Origin: Jeotgalibacillus soli
GTDB lineage: Bacteria; Bacillota; Bacilli; Bacillales; Jeotgalibacillaceae
Assembly (NCBI RefSeq): GCF_000829435.1
Contig: NZ_JXRP01000014.1
Location: 17,918 to 81,917, forward strand
Length of the DNA stretch: 64,000 bases
Direction: 5' to 3'
How positions within the stretch are numbered: the first letter of the stretch is position 1; each line of letters opens with the position of its first letter. Below are positions 1 through 8,994 of this stretch, in pieces. Below the pieces are notes generated by a model. The model made no database searches. It was not told the origin of the DNA and saw nothing but the letters and a program-made list of their open reading frames with translations. Both the position numbers and the translations under genes were made by a program.

Positions 1-593
1 GAGAAGGGACGCTTGATCCTGAGAAATTCCGATTTTTTATGGTTCAGGATTATTTGTACTTAATCGATTATGCTAAATTATTTGCGATCGGAGCAGTGAA
101 GGCGAAGGATATTGAAACGATGGGGAGATTTGCACGATTGCTCGACTCGACAATGAACGAGGAAATGTCACTCCATCGTCAATATGCAAAGAAGTTTGGC
201 ATTTCAGAGGAAGAGCTTGAAAATGCAAAGCCATCTCCCACTACTTTGGCCTATACACATTATATGATGGGAGTTGCTCATAATGGATCGATTGCTGATT
301 TAGTAGCAGCCGTTCTACCGTGCATGTGGAGCTATTGGGAAATTGGGAAGGAACTGAATCAGATTCCTGGCGCAAGCGACCATGAGCTTTATGGAGAATG
401 GATTAAAATGTATAGCTCTGACGAATTCGGTCAGCTTGCAGAGTGGTGCATTAAGCTTTTAGATGATCTAACGGCCGGTAAATCAGAAAAAGAGCTTACT
501 GAGTTGGAAGAAATTTTTCTAAACACAACGAGGTTTGAATACATGTTCTGGGATATGTCCTATAAAAAAGAGATGTGGCCGTTCAATGAGTAG
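1..593 (+). CDS. tenA: TenA-family aminopyrimidine aminohydrolase (thiaminase II), 5' end cut by window
   Basis: TenA hydrolyses aminopyrimidine breakdown products of thiamine to the HMP precursor used in thiamine salvage; it is a cytosolic helical enzyme. The reading frame is open from the first bases (codons in phase from base 3), and the residues before the internal Met at base 39 (EGTLDPEKFRFF) are typical TenA sequence, so the true start lies outside the window. The family's catalytic cysteine is visible in VLPCMWSYWEIG. The C-terminal FEYMFWDMSY stretch is also typical. The stop at 591-593 overlaps the start of the downstream ABC ATPase, so tenA is the upstream member of a thiamine-precursor uptake operon. 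The family is certain; any TPP riboswitch would lie upstream of the window. Confidence 0.93.
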   Translation, partial: EGTLDPEKFRFFMVQDYLYLIDYAKLFAIGAVKAKDIETMGRFARLLDSTMNEEMSLHRQYAKKFGISEEELENAKPSPTTLAYTHYMMGVAHNGSIADLVAAVLPCMWSYWEIGKELNQIPGASDHELYGEWIKMYSSDEFGQLAEWCIKLLDDLTAGKSEKELTELEEIFLNTTRFEYMFWDMSYKKEMWPFNE

Positions 594-1362
594 GTCTGTT
601 TTACAGCTTCGTGAAGTTTCATTTCATTATGAAGGGGAGCGGGATGAAGAGAAACTTTCGATTTTTCATACTCTTAATTTATCTATCAATAACGGGGAAT
701 TTATTAGCATTGTAGGACCGAGCGGATCGGGGAAAAGTACACTCTTTCGTTTAATTACAGGGCTTGAGCAGCCGGCGGGCGGAGATATTTTACTAAATGG
801 TGAGATCAGAAAAGATCGGTTGGGAAGTGTTGGGTATATGCCTCAGCAGGACTTGCTTATGCCATGGCGATCTATCTTGGATAATGCAGCTTTACCGCTT
901 GAGTTAAAAGGAATCAAAAAAGCAATGGCACATAAGCAGGTCATGGAACTGCTTGAAGAATTCGGATTAAAGGGCTCAGAATATCGTTATCCAAGTGAGC
1001 TATCCGGGGGAATGAAGCAGCGGGTCTCCTTTATGCGCACTGTTTTAAGCGGCTCTAATCTTATGATATTAGATGAGCCGTTCAGTGCGCTTGATGCGAT
1101 TACAAGAATGGCCATGCAGGAATGGCTGTTGGAGCAATGGGAAAAGCGGAAAAAAACGATTTTATTTATTACGCACGATGTTAATGAAGCATTATTTTTA
1201 TCAGACCGCGTTTTCGTCTTTTCAGAAATACCCGTGCGTACTTTGCAAGAGGTAAAAGTACCTCTTGAGCGCCCGCGAAATCTTCGGGACTTAAATAACC
1301 CTGATGTCATCAAGCTAAAAGATCATCTGATTGATCAGCTGCGAGTGAAGGTGAAACCATGA
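586..1362 (+). CDS. thiZ: ABC transporter ATP-binding protein for thiamine pyrimidine precursor (ThiZ-like)
   Basis: Predicted ATPase of the ThiXYZ importer, which brings formyl-aminopyrimidine type thiamine breakdown products into the cell. The 258-residue protein has Walker A GPSGSGKST at 44-52, a Q-loop near 86, signature LSGGM at 139-143 and Walker B with LMILDE at 159-164. I chose ATG 586, which overlaps the tenA stop by eight bases; a longer in-frame start at 535 would lie inside tenA and adds no family-like sequence. The stop overlaps the permease start as ATGA. ThiZ belongs to the nitrate/sulfonate/taurine ATPase group, so the substrate comes from the tenA and thiY neighbours rather than from this protein. 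Confidence 0.9.
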   Translation: MSRSVLQLREVSFHYEGERDEEKLSIFHTLNLSINNGEFISIVGPSGSGKSTLFRLITGLEQPAGGDILLNGEIRKDRLGSVGYMPQQDLLMPWRSILDNAALPLELKGIKKAMAHKQVMELLEEFGLKGSEYRYPSELSGGMKQRVSFMRTVLSGSNLMILDEPFSALDAITRMAMQEWLLEQWEKRKKTILFITHDVNEALFLSDRVFVFSEIPVRTLQEVKVPLERPRNLRDLNNPDVIKLKDHLIDQLRVKVKP

Positions 1363-2111
1363 AGCAGTGGAGAGAATACCGAGCGGCCTTTATTCTTATA
1401 TTGATAATGCTCTGCGCATGGGAATTGGCTGCGAGATTGGCTGAGCTGCCTTTTATTTTTCCTTCACCCACAGGAATGCTAATAAGGCTTTGGGAATTAA
1501 GAGAGGTTTTATTATTTGACCATCTGCCTGCTACGCTCTCCACAATCATGATCGGACTCGCGATATCAATTGTATTAGGAGCGGGATTAGCTGTTTTGAT
1601 GAATGTCAGCAGTACAGTTGAGAGAGCATTTTATCCAATTCTGATTTCTTCTCAAACCATTCCGATTATTGCGCTTGCACCTATTTTTGTTCTATGGTTT
1701 GGCTATTCCATTTGGAGCAAAGTAGTAGTGACCGTGTTAATTACTTTTTTCCCGATTACCGTCAATACATTTGACGGACTGCGTTCGGGCAACAAGGCAT
1801 TAAGAGAATTGCTGTTAACAATGGGAGCAAATAAAAGAGAAATTTTTATGAAATTGAGTGTTCCGTCCGCGCTCCCTTACTTCTTCTCAGGATTGAAGGT
1901 GGCGGTGACGATGAGTGTGATTGGGGCGGCCATTGGCGAGTGGCTTGGAGCACAGGCGGGCTTAGGCTATTTTAGCCGGAGAATGATGACGCAATTTGAC
2001 GGTGCTGGCGTCTTTGCTCCAATTGTTTTATTATCTGCTGTTGGTATCGTCCTATTTTTAATTGTTGTGTGGTTAGAAAAAAGATTATTAAAATGGAGGT
2101 CAAAGGAATGA
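1359..2111 (+). CDS. thiX: ABC transporter permease for thiamine pyrimidine precursor (ThiX-like)
   Basis: Membrane subunit of the ThiXYZ importer, 250 residues and about six hydrophobic segments, of the SsuC/TauC permease type. The cytoplasmic coupling loop with the EAA-like motif is visible around LLLTMGANKREIFMKL. The start codon overlaps the ATPase stop (ATGA at 1359-1362) and its own stop overlaps the binding-protein start (ATGA at 2108-2111), so translation of the three transporter genes is coupled. A Shine-Dalgarno sequence for the next gene (GGAGG, 2095-2099) lies inside this gene's 3' end. Function is inferred from the family and from tenA and thiY on either side. Confidence 0.9.
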   Translation: MKQWREYRAAFILILIMLCAWELAARLAELPFIFPSPTGMLIRLWELREVLLFDHLPATLSTIMIGLAISIVLGAGLAVLMNVSSTVERAFYPILISSQTIPIIALAPIFVLWFGYSIWSKVVVTVLITFFPITVNTFDGLRSGNKALRELLLTMGANKREIFMKLSVPSALPYFFSGLKVAVTMSVIGAAIGEWLGAQAGLGYFSRRMMTQFDGAGVFAPIVLLSAVGIVLFLIVVWLEKRLLKWRSKE

Positions 2112-3145
2112 AGAAGCAATTACTATTAAGTCTATCGTTGTTAATGATGCTGATCCTTGCAGCTTGTGGAGGAAATGATTCAACAAGCGGTACGGATTCT
2201 GGAGCTGAATCAGCTGATGAAGGGTCAAATGAAGAGGAGCTATCAGAGGTTACGGTCATGCTTGACTGGTATCCAAATGCTGTTCATAGCTATCTTTATG
2301 TAGCGAAAGAAAATGGTTATTTTGAAGAGGAAGGGGTAGATGTTGAGATTCAGTTCCCAACAAATCCGACAGATCCTCTTAATCTGGCAGCAGCTGGCCA
2401 AATTACACTTGGTTTTTACTATCAGCCTGATGTTGTAATGGCACGTGCCAATCAAGATGTCCCAGTTAAAGCGATTGGAGCCATTGTCCGCTCGCCATTA
2501 AATCATATTGTGATGCTTGAAGACAGCCCTATTCAATCACCGAAGGATCTAGAAGGAAAGACGGTTGGTTATCCTGGAATTCCGCTGAATGAAGCACTGC
2601 TGACATCAATGGTTACCTATGATGGAGGCAATCCTGAGGAGGTAAACATGGTAGATGTAGGATTTGAATTAGGTTCTTCAATTGTAAGCGGTCAGGCAGA
2701 TGCAGTGATCGGTGCGTATGTAAATCACGAAGTTCCAGTACTAAAGCATAACGGGCATGAAACACGTTATTTTAACCCAACAGATTATGGTGTTCCAAGC
2801 TATTATGAGCTGGTTGCAGTAACGAGCGATCAAACGTGGGAACAAGATCAAGAAGCAATCGAAGCCTTCTGGCGCGCTGCAACGAAGGGCTATGAATTTA
2901 TGACAGCAAACCCTGACGAAGCACTTGAAATTTTATTAGCAAATCAAGAAGAAGCGAACTTCCCGTTAATTAAAGAAGTGGAAGAAGAAAGCTTATCCAT
3001 TCTAATGCCAAAGATGGAGTCTGAAGAAGGGTTTGGAAGCCAAAGCGAAGAATCCTGGCAGGAAACAACGGATTGGCTGCTAGAATCAGGATTGATTGAA
3101 GAAGCACCTCCAGCTGAGGACCTTTTTGTGAATATTGTAGAGTAA
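2108..3145 (+). CDS. thiY: ThiY-like substrate-binding lipoprotein
   Basis: Binding protein of the thiamine-pyrimidine importer, tethered outside the membrane. The 345-residue protein starts with a lipoprotein signal ending in lipobox LAAC with Cys20, followed by a Ser/Gly/Glu-rich linker and an NMT1/THI5-like domain beginning VTVMLDWYPNAVH, a typical start for pyrimidine-precursor binding proteins. Start ATG 2108 has GGAGG eight bases upstream; the longer in-frame start at 2069 is inside the permease. A rho-independent terminator follows directly, so this is the last gene of the tenA-thiZ-thiX-thiY operon. No YlmB-type deformylase is seen next to it. Confidence 0.9.
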   Translation: MKKQLLLSLSLLMMLILAACGGNDSTSGTDSGAESADEGSNEEELSEVTVMLDWYPNAVHSYLYVAKENGYFEEEGVDVEIQFPTNPTDPLNLAAAGQITLGFYYQPDVVMARANQDVPVKAIGAIVRSPLNHIVMLEDSPIQSPKDLEGKTVGYPGIPLNEALLTSMVTYDGGNPEEVNMVDVGFELGSSIVSGQADAVIGAYVNHEVPVLKHNGHETRYFNPTDYGVPSYYELVAVTSDQTWEQDQEAIEAFWRAATKGYEFMTANPDEALEILLANQEEANFPLIKEVEEESLSILMPKMESEEGFGSQSEESWQETTDWLLESGLIEEAPPAEDLFVNIVE

Positions 3146-3159
3146 TATGAAGAGAAAAG

Positions 3160-3202
3160 CGGAAAAATTCGTTTAATCAATAACGAGTTTTTCCGTTTTT
3201 TT
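3160..3202 (+). terminator. Terminator of the tenA-thiZXY operon
   Basis: A 14-bp stem (3160-3173 with 3182-3195, one G-T pair) closes an eight-base loop and runs into a T-run. It begins 14 bases after the thiY stop. Confidence 0.9.
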
Positions 3203-3288
3203 CGCATTCTTGATGTGAAAAGGATATGCTTCTATTAAAGCAGTACAAAATACTAGAGAGATAATAGATCCAGTAGGAGGCCGGAAAC

Positions 3289-3630
3289 GTGAAAGGTCTA
3301 GCAGCAGAATTGGCACAAAAACAATTAGATGCGTATAACAACAAGGATATTAGAGAATTTTTACAGGTGTACAGTGAGGAAGTGGAGATTATGGAGTTTC
3401 CATCCAATAAAATCATGTACACCGGCATCGATAAAATGAGAGAAAGATATTCGAATCTATTTGAAAATAATCCGAACCAGCATGCAGAATTACGTGCTCG
3501 GATTGCTCACGATAACATTGTCATTGACCATGAGTTCATAACGGGAAGAGCAAACGGGATCGAAGTAGAAGCGGTTGCGATGTATGAAGTGACAAATGAT
3601 AAGATTTCTAAGGTATGGTTCATAAAGTGA
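3289..3630 (+). CDS. NTF2-like (SnoaL-type) cone-fold protein
   Basis: A 113-residue cytosolic protein of the NTF2-like/SnoaL superfamily: helix with QLDAYNNKDIREFLQVYSE, then a beta-rich cone with a predicted strand pair around EHDNIVIDHEFITGRANGIEVEAVAMYEV is what the pattern shows. Such proteins are small-molecule binders or isomerases of many kinds, so no substrate can be named. GTG start with GGAGG eight bases upstream (3276-3280). It stands alone between the thiY terminator and nos, with about 100 bases before nos. The domain call is good; function is unknown. Confidence 0.75.
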   Translation: MKGLAAELAQKQLDAYNNKDIREFLQVYSEEVEIMEFPSNKIMYTGIDKMRERYSNLFENNPNQHAELRARIAHDNIVIDHEFITGRANGIEVEAVAMYEVTNDKISKVWFIK

Positions 3631-3728
3631 ATTCACTTGTTTGTAACCCTTAAAAGAACATTGTATTCTTTCTGCATGATATGATTTCATTGTGAAGTCA
3701 TAAAACAGAAACGTTAGAAGGGATAAAC

Positions 3729-4880
3729 ATGGATAAAGATATGTTGTGGTTGAAGGCAGAAGCGTTCATCAATCAATTTTATACAGAGCAAAATGCACCT
3801 CCAGAAGAACGTAATAGCAGGCTTTTTCAGGTAAAGGAAGAGATTATTCGCAATGGAAGCTATAAGCATTCCTATGAAGAGCTTGAGTTTGGAGCAAGAG
3901 CGGCCTGGAGAAACAGCAATCGATGTATTGGACGTTTGTTTTGGAATCATCTCAATGTATTTGATGCAAGGAGTGCATCTACAGCGATTGAAGTACGAGA
4001 TGCTCTACTTCATCATATTGAATACGCCACGAATAAGGGGAAGATCAGGCCAACGGTTACGTTATTTAAACCAAGGGCACAGGAAATAGACCCGGTTCGA
4101 ATCTATAATCATCAGCTCATTCGCTATGCTGGCTACAAAAAAGCTGGTAGTGAAATTATTGGAGATCCACATTCTATTGAATTTACTGCCTTTTGTAAAG
4201 CAATGGGATGGAGAGGGAAAAGAACCTCTTTTGATGTCCTGCCGCTTGTGATTCAAATCGATGAACAGGCTCCGGAGTACTTTGAGATTCCATCATCTCT
4301 TGTCATGGAAGTTCCCATGACTCATCCAGAGCTTGAGTGGTTTAAGAAATTAGAATTAAAGTGGTATGCTGTCCCAATCATATCAGAAATGAAGCTGGAG
4401 ATTGGCGGAATAGAATATGTCGCTGCCCCTTTTAACGGTTGGTATATGGAAACGGAAATTGGAGCAAGAAATTTTGCTGATGAGACAAGGTACAACCAGC
4501 TGCCCGTTGTAGCGGAGAAAATGGGATTAGACACGCGGCTTCAATCAACTCTGTGGAAGGACCGTGCATTGCTTGAGCTGAACGCAGCCGTGCTTTCTTC
4601 GTACAAGGAAGCTGGGGTCAGTATAGTTGATCATCATACTGCAGCCAGCCAGTTTAAATTATTTGAGGAGCAGGAGGAAAAAGCAGGACGAGAGGTAACC
4701 GGTGATTGGACTTGGCTTATATCACCGCTTTCACCAGCAACCTCACATGTTTTTCATAAAGACTATAACAATGAATGGAAAAGCCCGAATTTCTTTTATC
4801 AGCCTCGTTTTTATGAAACGAAAGAAACGAAACATGTTCAGTCGGCTTGTCCTTTTTCTACGACGAAATTAAGTGAATAG
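3729..4880 (+). CDS. nos: Nitric oxide synthase, oxygenase domain only
   Basis: Bacterial NOS makes nitric oxide and citrulline from arginine, borrowing electrons from cellular flavodoxin or reductases because it has no reductase domain. The 383-residue protein has the haem-ligand cysteine in [12 protein letters not shown] (Cys66) and the substrate-binding glutamate region [11 protein letters not shown]. The tail [17 protein letters not shown] is also family-typical. Start ATG 3729 has AAGGG about seven bases upstream. It is about 20 residues longer than the B. subtilis enzyme as I remember it, with the extra at the C-terminus ([11 protein letters not shown]...). In Bacillus NO protects against oxidative stress, which fits the PerR-type genes in the window. 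No obvious terminator follows. Confidence 0.96.
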   Translation: MDKDMLWLKAEAFINQFYTEQNAPPEERNSRLFQVKEEIIRNGSYKHSYEELEFGARAAWRNSNRCIGRLFWNHLNVFDARSASTAIEVRDALLHHIEYATNKGKIRPTVTLFKPRAQEIDPVRIYNHQLIRYAGYKKAGSEIIGDPHSIEFTAFCKAMGWRGKRTSFDVLPLVIQIDEQAPEYFEIPSSLVMEVPMTHPELEWFKKLELKWYAVPIISEMKLEIGGIEYVAAPFNGWYMETEIGARNFADETRYNQLPVVAEKMGLDTRLQSTLWKDRALLELNAAVLSSYKEAGVSIVDHHTAASQFKLFEEQEEKAGREVTGDWTWLISPLSPATSHVFHKDYNNEWKSPNFFYQPRFYETKETKHVQSACPFSTTKLSE

Positions 4881-5006
4881 TAATTTATGCCGGCTTATTA
4901 ATAAGAGCAAGAGCCGCTTCTCTCGTTCAGTTTGATGACAAAAAAATTGCTCATTATAAAAAATGGGACTGCGCATTCTTGTGTTGTCTCTGAGGGTTGA
5001 ATATGT

Positions 5007-5144
5007 TTAATGATCACAATTTTGAGAATCGACTTTTATAGCATCATTAGGATTCAGACCTGACCTGATAAAGTAAAAAAATACGCCGCCTATCATAACG
5101 ATACATCCGACAAAACCAACAGTGACAACCCATAAGTAAGCCAC
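5007..5144 (-). CDS. 45-residue single-span membrane microprotein, paralogue of the one at 10914-11042
   Basis: Not a family I can name. A GTG start at 5142-5144 is preceded by GGAGGGG four bases upstream, giving MAYLWVVTVGFVGC, one transmembrane segment up to about residue 27, then a short tail FIRSGLNPNDAIKVDSQNCDH. The tail matches the second microprotein in this window (YFLRIPLNAKDAEKIDP) nearly residue for residue, which supports both as real genes and fixes this start over the longer 84-residue frame. It is convergent with nos. A role as a small regulatory or assembly subunit of a membrane complex is possible but not shown. Confidence 0.7.
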   Translation of the reverse strand: MAYLWVVTVGFVGCIVMIGGVFFYFIRSGLNPNDAIKVDSQNCDH

Positions 5145-5323
5145 AAAACCCCTCCTTTTTTGATGTATATGCTGTATGTAGGAGGGAATAGGACTGTTGT
5201 ATATAAATAGTTTACGAAGGTGCATAAAAGCATAACTTTGGCCCATAAATCCCATAAACAAGAGGTACTCCTTCTTTTCTGAATCAATTATTCCGCGATG
5301 TCATGTTAAAAACGTAAAAAAAT

Positions 5324-5354
5324 CCACCAAGAGAACCCTTTTTGGTGGTTTTAT
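5324..5354. terminator. Terminator 3' of the decayed surface-protein gene
   Basis: Stem CCACCAA (5324-5330) with TTGGTGG (5342-5348) and T-rich runs on both sides. On the minus strand it follows the pseudogene at 5372-5773, as an original terminator would. Confidence 0.65.
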
Positions 5355-5371
5355 TATAATATTATGATTGT

Positions 5372-5773
5372 TTATGTGTACGATTGTAAAATTACGGATA
5401 TACCGGCAGCTAATGCAAAACCGGCCAATATCCAAGTGTAAGGGAGTGCTGCTTCATCTGCCATTCCGGTATTGGGCATTTAAGTCGGCATTTCATTTCT
5501 TCCAAAATTCTCAGGAAATTGATCAACAATTGCAGCAGACAATCCTTCAGCAGGCATCGTCATATGAGCGTATGCTTCGCAGATGGAGCGATAAGCAAGT
5601 TTCATAATCGAAAAGGCATAAGAGTCAAAAGCCATTAGTAATTGATCCACATGGACGGCTAATCCTTCTTTAAGAGCTGAGTTCCAAATTTCTAGAAACT
5701 GAGATCCGCCCTCGTCTCCGTATACAGAAGAGACTGCAGCGGCCTGGTCAAAATCTTCTGGGGAAATTAGATA
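5372..5773 (-). pseudogene. Remnant of a helical surface protein with a sorting-signal-like C-terminus
   Basis: On the minus strand one frame reads about 97 residues (from YLISPEDFDQAAAVSS to FGRNEMPT), then an in-frame TAA at 5480-5482, then continues in the same frame as MPNTGMADEAALPYTWILAGFAL... to a stop at 5372-5374. MPNTG plus a hydrophobic stretch looks like a cell-wall sorting signal, though no basic tail is left. From memory, intact proteins of this helical type have a longer middle after the IWNS motif, so an internal deletion is also likely. No start codon or ribosome site remains upstream (a stop lies just before 5773). The terminator at 5324-5354 follows. Call: decayed gene; the family name is uncertain. 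Confidence 0.6.
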
Positions 5774-5895
5774 TCTTCATCATACTAGAAGCAAAATATA
5801 TCACGATTTTCCTTACAAAGCATACGAAGAATTTTCTTTGTTAGATCACTAGTTAAATGAAACATTTAAAAGTAACCAATACGTAGGCTGTTAAA

Positions 5896-5937
5896 CATAA
5901 AAAAAACAGCCCATATCCTTTTGGAAATGCGCTGTTA
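5896..5937 (-). terminator. mreBH terminator
   Basis: On the minus strand AACAGC...GCTGTT forms an imperfect hairpin of about 32 bases (5905-5936), followed by a run of T. It starts eight bases after the mreBH stop. Confidence 0.85.
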
Positions 5938-5944
5938 AAGCCTA

Positions 5945-6952
5945 TTATTTCATTGCTTTTTGAAGTTTATGAATCACAGTGAGTGATTTTCCTGTTCCTA
6001 TGGCTACGGATTCTAACGGGTTTGGGGCAAGATGAACAGGCACAACAATTTCTTCACTCAGCCATTGCTGAACACCATTTAACAATGCACCGCCTCCAGT
6101 TAAAACAACGCCTCGATCAACGATATCACCACTTAATTCTGGCGGGCAATTTTCAAGGGTAGCCCGTATTGCTTCTAGGATGCTTAAAAGTGATTCCTGG
6201 ATAGCATGCTGAATTTCTGTTGAATTAAGTACAATGGTTTTTGGGAGCCCTGTAACGAGGTCGCGTCCTCGGATATCCATTTCCATCGTTTTATGTTCGA
6301 TCGGCGCGTGCCCGATTTCGATTTTAATTCGTTCCGCAGTTCGTTCACCAATTAAGAGGTTGTAGGACTTGCGAATGTAATGAATAATATCATCGTCCAT
6401 TTTATCCCCAGCTACACGTATTGTACTGCAGGAAACCACGCCGCCATATGAAATAATGGCTACTTCGGTTGTCCCGCCGCCGATATCAACAACCACATTG
6501 GCTACAGGTTCTCCGACTGGCAGATCAGCACCGATCGCAGCTGCAACAGGCTCCTCAATTAAATGGACATGCTTTGCTCCGCTGCTTTTAACAGCATCGT
6601 GAATGGCACGTCGTTCAACTGAAGTGGCACCGGAAGGCGTACATACGACAACACTTGGTTTGCGCAATGAAAAGCCTAATTTTTTTGAAATGGCGGCCAT
6701 TATATGTTTTAGCATTTCTGTCGTAACATCAAAATCAGCGATTACTCCATCTTTTAATGGACGTACAGCAACGATATTTCCAGGTGTTTTACCAATCATA
6801 TTTTTAGCATCTGTTCCAACTGCCAAAACCTTCCTTGTGTTGACATCGAGTGCAACAACAGAAGGCTCATTCATTATAATACCTTTGTTTTTACTGTAAA
6901 CTAGTATATTTGCAGTACCCAAATCGATACCTATTTCTGCGTTCGATAGCAT
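5945..6952 (-). CDS. mreBH: Rod-shape actin homologue MreBH
   Basis: Actin-like filament protein that moves with the cell-wall elongation machinery on the inner membrane face. In B. subtilis MreBH also directs the LytE hydrolase. The 335-residue length equals that of B. subtilis MreBH as I remember it. Phosphate-1 motif GIDLGTAN is at the N-terminus, phosphate-2 [10 protein letters not shown] in the middle and adenosine motif VLTGGGALL near the end. I chose ATG 6952 (MLSNAEIG...), with GGAGG at an eight-base spacing, over the upstream in-frame ATG at 6973. It is monocistronic, with its own terminator and no mreC or mreD beside it, which argues for MreBH or Mbl rather than MreB. Confidence 0.93.
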   Translation of the reverse strand: MLSNAEIGIDLGTANILVYSKNKGIIMNEPSVVALDVNTRKVLAVGTDAKNMIGKTPGNIVAVRPLKDGVIADFDVTTEMLKHIMAAISKKLGFSLRKPSVVVCTPSGATSVERRAIHDAVKSSGAKHVHLIEEPVAAAIGADLPVGEPVANVVVDIGGGTTEVAIISYGGVVSCSTIRVAGDKMDDDIIHYIRKSYNLLIGERTAERIKIEIGHAPIEHKTMEMDIRGRDLVTGLPKTIVLNSTEIQHAIQESLLSILEAIRATLENCPPELSGDIVDRGVVLTGGGALLNGVQQWLSEEIVVPVHLAPNPLESVAIGTGKSLTVIHKLQKAMK

Positions 6953-7267
6953 AAGTAACTCCTCCGTTGTCATCTATTATTAAACAGGGCATCATTAGCT
7001 CCTGTTTGCTATTCCATATGGCATATGTGGCTTAGTGCTCTTCAGCAACATATTCGCCTGATGATTGCCTAGTATACTCTTCCGTGTAGTATAGACTATT
7101 TTCAGAGGGAAGAGGAGAGGGGATTATTGGATAGAAATGAATATTACAAGGAAGAGTGAATTGCTACAGAAAGATGACAATAGAAAACATTTGATAAGAT
7201 AGGGTTTTAAGCGTTAACAAAACAAATATGTAGCTTATAGCTGTAATAAAAGATTAATCAACTTGTA
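6953..7267. other. Intergenic region upstream of mreBH, no gene seen
   Basis: About 315 bases. The only structure noted is an inverted repeat in the mreBH leader (AAACAGG 6982-6988 with CCTGTTT 7001-7007). No convincing open frame with a ribosome site was found on either strand. Confidence 0.5.
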
Positions 7268-7303
7268 ATTTAAAAAGCCAGTTCCATGAAGAGGAACTGG
7301 CTT
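7268..7303 (-). terminator. Chemoreceptor operon terminator
   Basis: Perfect 11-bp stem (7275-7285 with 7293-7303) followed on the minus strand by TTTTAAATT. It lies just after the stop of the chemoreceptor gene. Confidence 0.88.
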
Positions 7304-7309
7304 GATTTA

Positions 7310-8980
7310 TTAAGACTTTGACAACGTGAACAGCTCTAGCTGCTGCTGCATTTCATAGGTCATACTATTCAGTGTTTGAATGTTTTGTCTCATATCCTCT
7401 AAGGATTTTAACTGTTCATCTGTAGACGCTGAGATTTCTTCAGTCCCAGCCGCCGTTTCTTCCGATACAGCAGAAATATTCTCAATGGCAGAGATAACCT
7501 GTTCTGTACGTTTGGCTGATTGCTCCATGCTATCAGCCAGGGTGCCAAGCTGGTTATGAATGAGTTCTACTCGTACAGAGATAGTCTGAAATGATGCCTC
7601 TGTCTCAGTCATAGATACAACTTGCTTTTCCGATAATGATTGACCGGTATTAGAAGCTGCCATAATACGATTGATTCCTTGTTGAATATTTTGTACCATT
7701 ATCGTTATTTTCTCTGTTGCGTTGGCAGAGTCCTCTGCCAGCTTCTTCACTTCATTGGCTACAACAGCGAAGCCCTTTCCTGCTTCTCCAGCACGCGCAG
7801 CTTCTATTGCTGCATTCAACGAAAGAAGATTTGTTTGCTCGGCAATTTCTTTAACAAAAATGGCTGCTCCCCGTATTTCTCCTGTATAAGCGGCAAATTG
7901 ATCAATCGATTCTTTAATTGCTTTTGAAGATGATGCAAGCTCATGAGCATATTGCTGCTGCTGATTAAGCGTGCTCCGTCCGACCTGAACAGACTCAAGC
8001 GCTTGAGTTCCTTGAATCGATGCTTCTTCACTAATCTGAACACTTTTTTGAAAGTCTTGATTCATTTGTGCCATTAATTCAGCAGTAGATTGAACATCCT
8101 CCGAAATAGATTGACTGCCTTTAGCCAGTTCTTCTGTTGAAGCGGATACCTGAGAGCTGCTCTCAGAGATATTCTCCATTTTATGAGAAACGTCATTTGC
8201 AAAGCCTGTTACACGATCACTGATTTTTTCAATTGAAAAGACTGTTTGTCTTAAGTTCAAGATCATGTCATTAAACGATTTATTTAGAAGATCAATCTCG
8301 AATTTTGATTTACTCTTCGATTCAGTTGTCATGAGTTCAACGGTTAAATCTCCGCTCGCGACCAGTCTGGCGTTTTTCACCATACGGTTCAGTGGTGCCG
8401 TTATTCTTCTTGAAATAAAGTAAGAAACACATAGAGTGACAATAATAATAACGACAATTGCAGTTAAAGAAAATTTAACAATAAAGGATATTCTCTCTTG
8501 AGTACCCGCAATACTGGCATTATACCAATCAATTGTTTGGATTTTTAAAAGATGTACATCATTGACGATCCCAGACACTCTTATTGACTGACGATTTGCC
8601 TCTGTGTTGTTACCTGTATCCAAAGCTTCTCCAGCATCGAAGGAGAAAGCATCAAATTTAACAGATATTCCTTCCAACTGAGTACGCTGTTCTTCGTTTG
8701 CAAGAATAGAAGTTAATTGTTTTAAGCTCTTTTCCGTTTCCAGAATTAAATTTTGTGCGCTTAAACGATTTCCTTCATTTGGATTTAAGGAGAAATTGGC
8801 TAATGCTTGCTGGATAATAACGAGGTCACTATTTAATGATTCAACCTCAAGCATGACGTCAACATCCGTTTCTGAAGAGGAGGTCATTGTGACCATTTGA
8901 TAAATAATAAATGTAACAATGGCTGTCGATAGAATAAGTGGAATAAGCGCTAGTAGAAATAGGTGATTTTGTAGTTTCAT
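7310..8980 (-). CDS. Transmembrane methyl-accepting chemotaxis protein
   Basis: Chemoreceptor of 556 residues that passes an extracellular signal to CheW/CheA. It has TM1 at 7-29, an extracellular helical sensor of only about 135 residues, TM2 at 166-188, HAMP at about 189-243 and a long signalling coiled coil whose hairpin tip is [31 protein letters not shown] (381-411, quoted in parts: [14 protein letters not shown] and [11 protein letters not shown]). Met codon 8980 is only 14 bases after the stop of an upstream BMP-type lipoprotein gene, so the two are co-transcribed. The likely reading is that the lipoprotein supplies ligand to this receptor. The ligand is unknown. Confidence 0.92.
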   Translation of the reverse strand: MKLQNHLFLLALIPLILSTAIVTFIIYQMVTMTSSSETDVDVMLEVESLNSDLVIIQQALANFSLNPNEGNRLSAQNLILETEKSLKQLTSILANEEQRTQLEGISVKFDAFSFDAGEALDTGNNTEANRQSIRVSGIVNDVHLLKIQTIDWYNASIAGTQERISFIVKFSLTAIVVIIIVTLCVSYFISRRITAPLNRMVKNARLVASGDLTVELMTTESKSKSKFEIDLLNKSFNDMILNLRQTVFSIEKISDRVTGFANDVSHKMENISESSSQVSASTEELAKGSQSISEDVQSTAELMAQMNQDFQKSVQISEEASIQGTQALESVQVGRSTLNQQQQYAHELASSSKAIKESIDQFAAYTGEIRGAAIFVKEIAEQTNLLSLNAAIEAARAGEAGKGFAVVANEVKKLAEDSANATEKITIMVQNIQQGINRIMAASNTGQSLSEKQVVSMTETEASFQTISVRVELIHNQLGTLADSMEQSAKRTEQVISAIENISAVSEETAAGTEEISASTDEQLKSLEDMRQNIQTLNSMTYEMQQQLELFTLSKS

Positions 8981-8994
8981 TAGGGTGCGCTCCT

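Noticed and set aside
3729..6952. A nos-linked reductase gene
   Set aside because: None of the frames around nos has flavodoxin or reductase motifs; bacterial NOS normally uses non-dedicated reductases.
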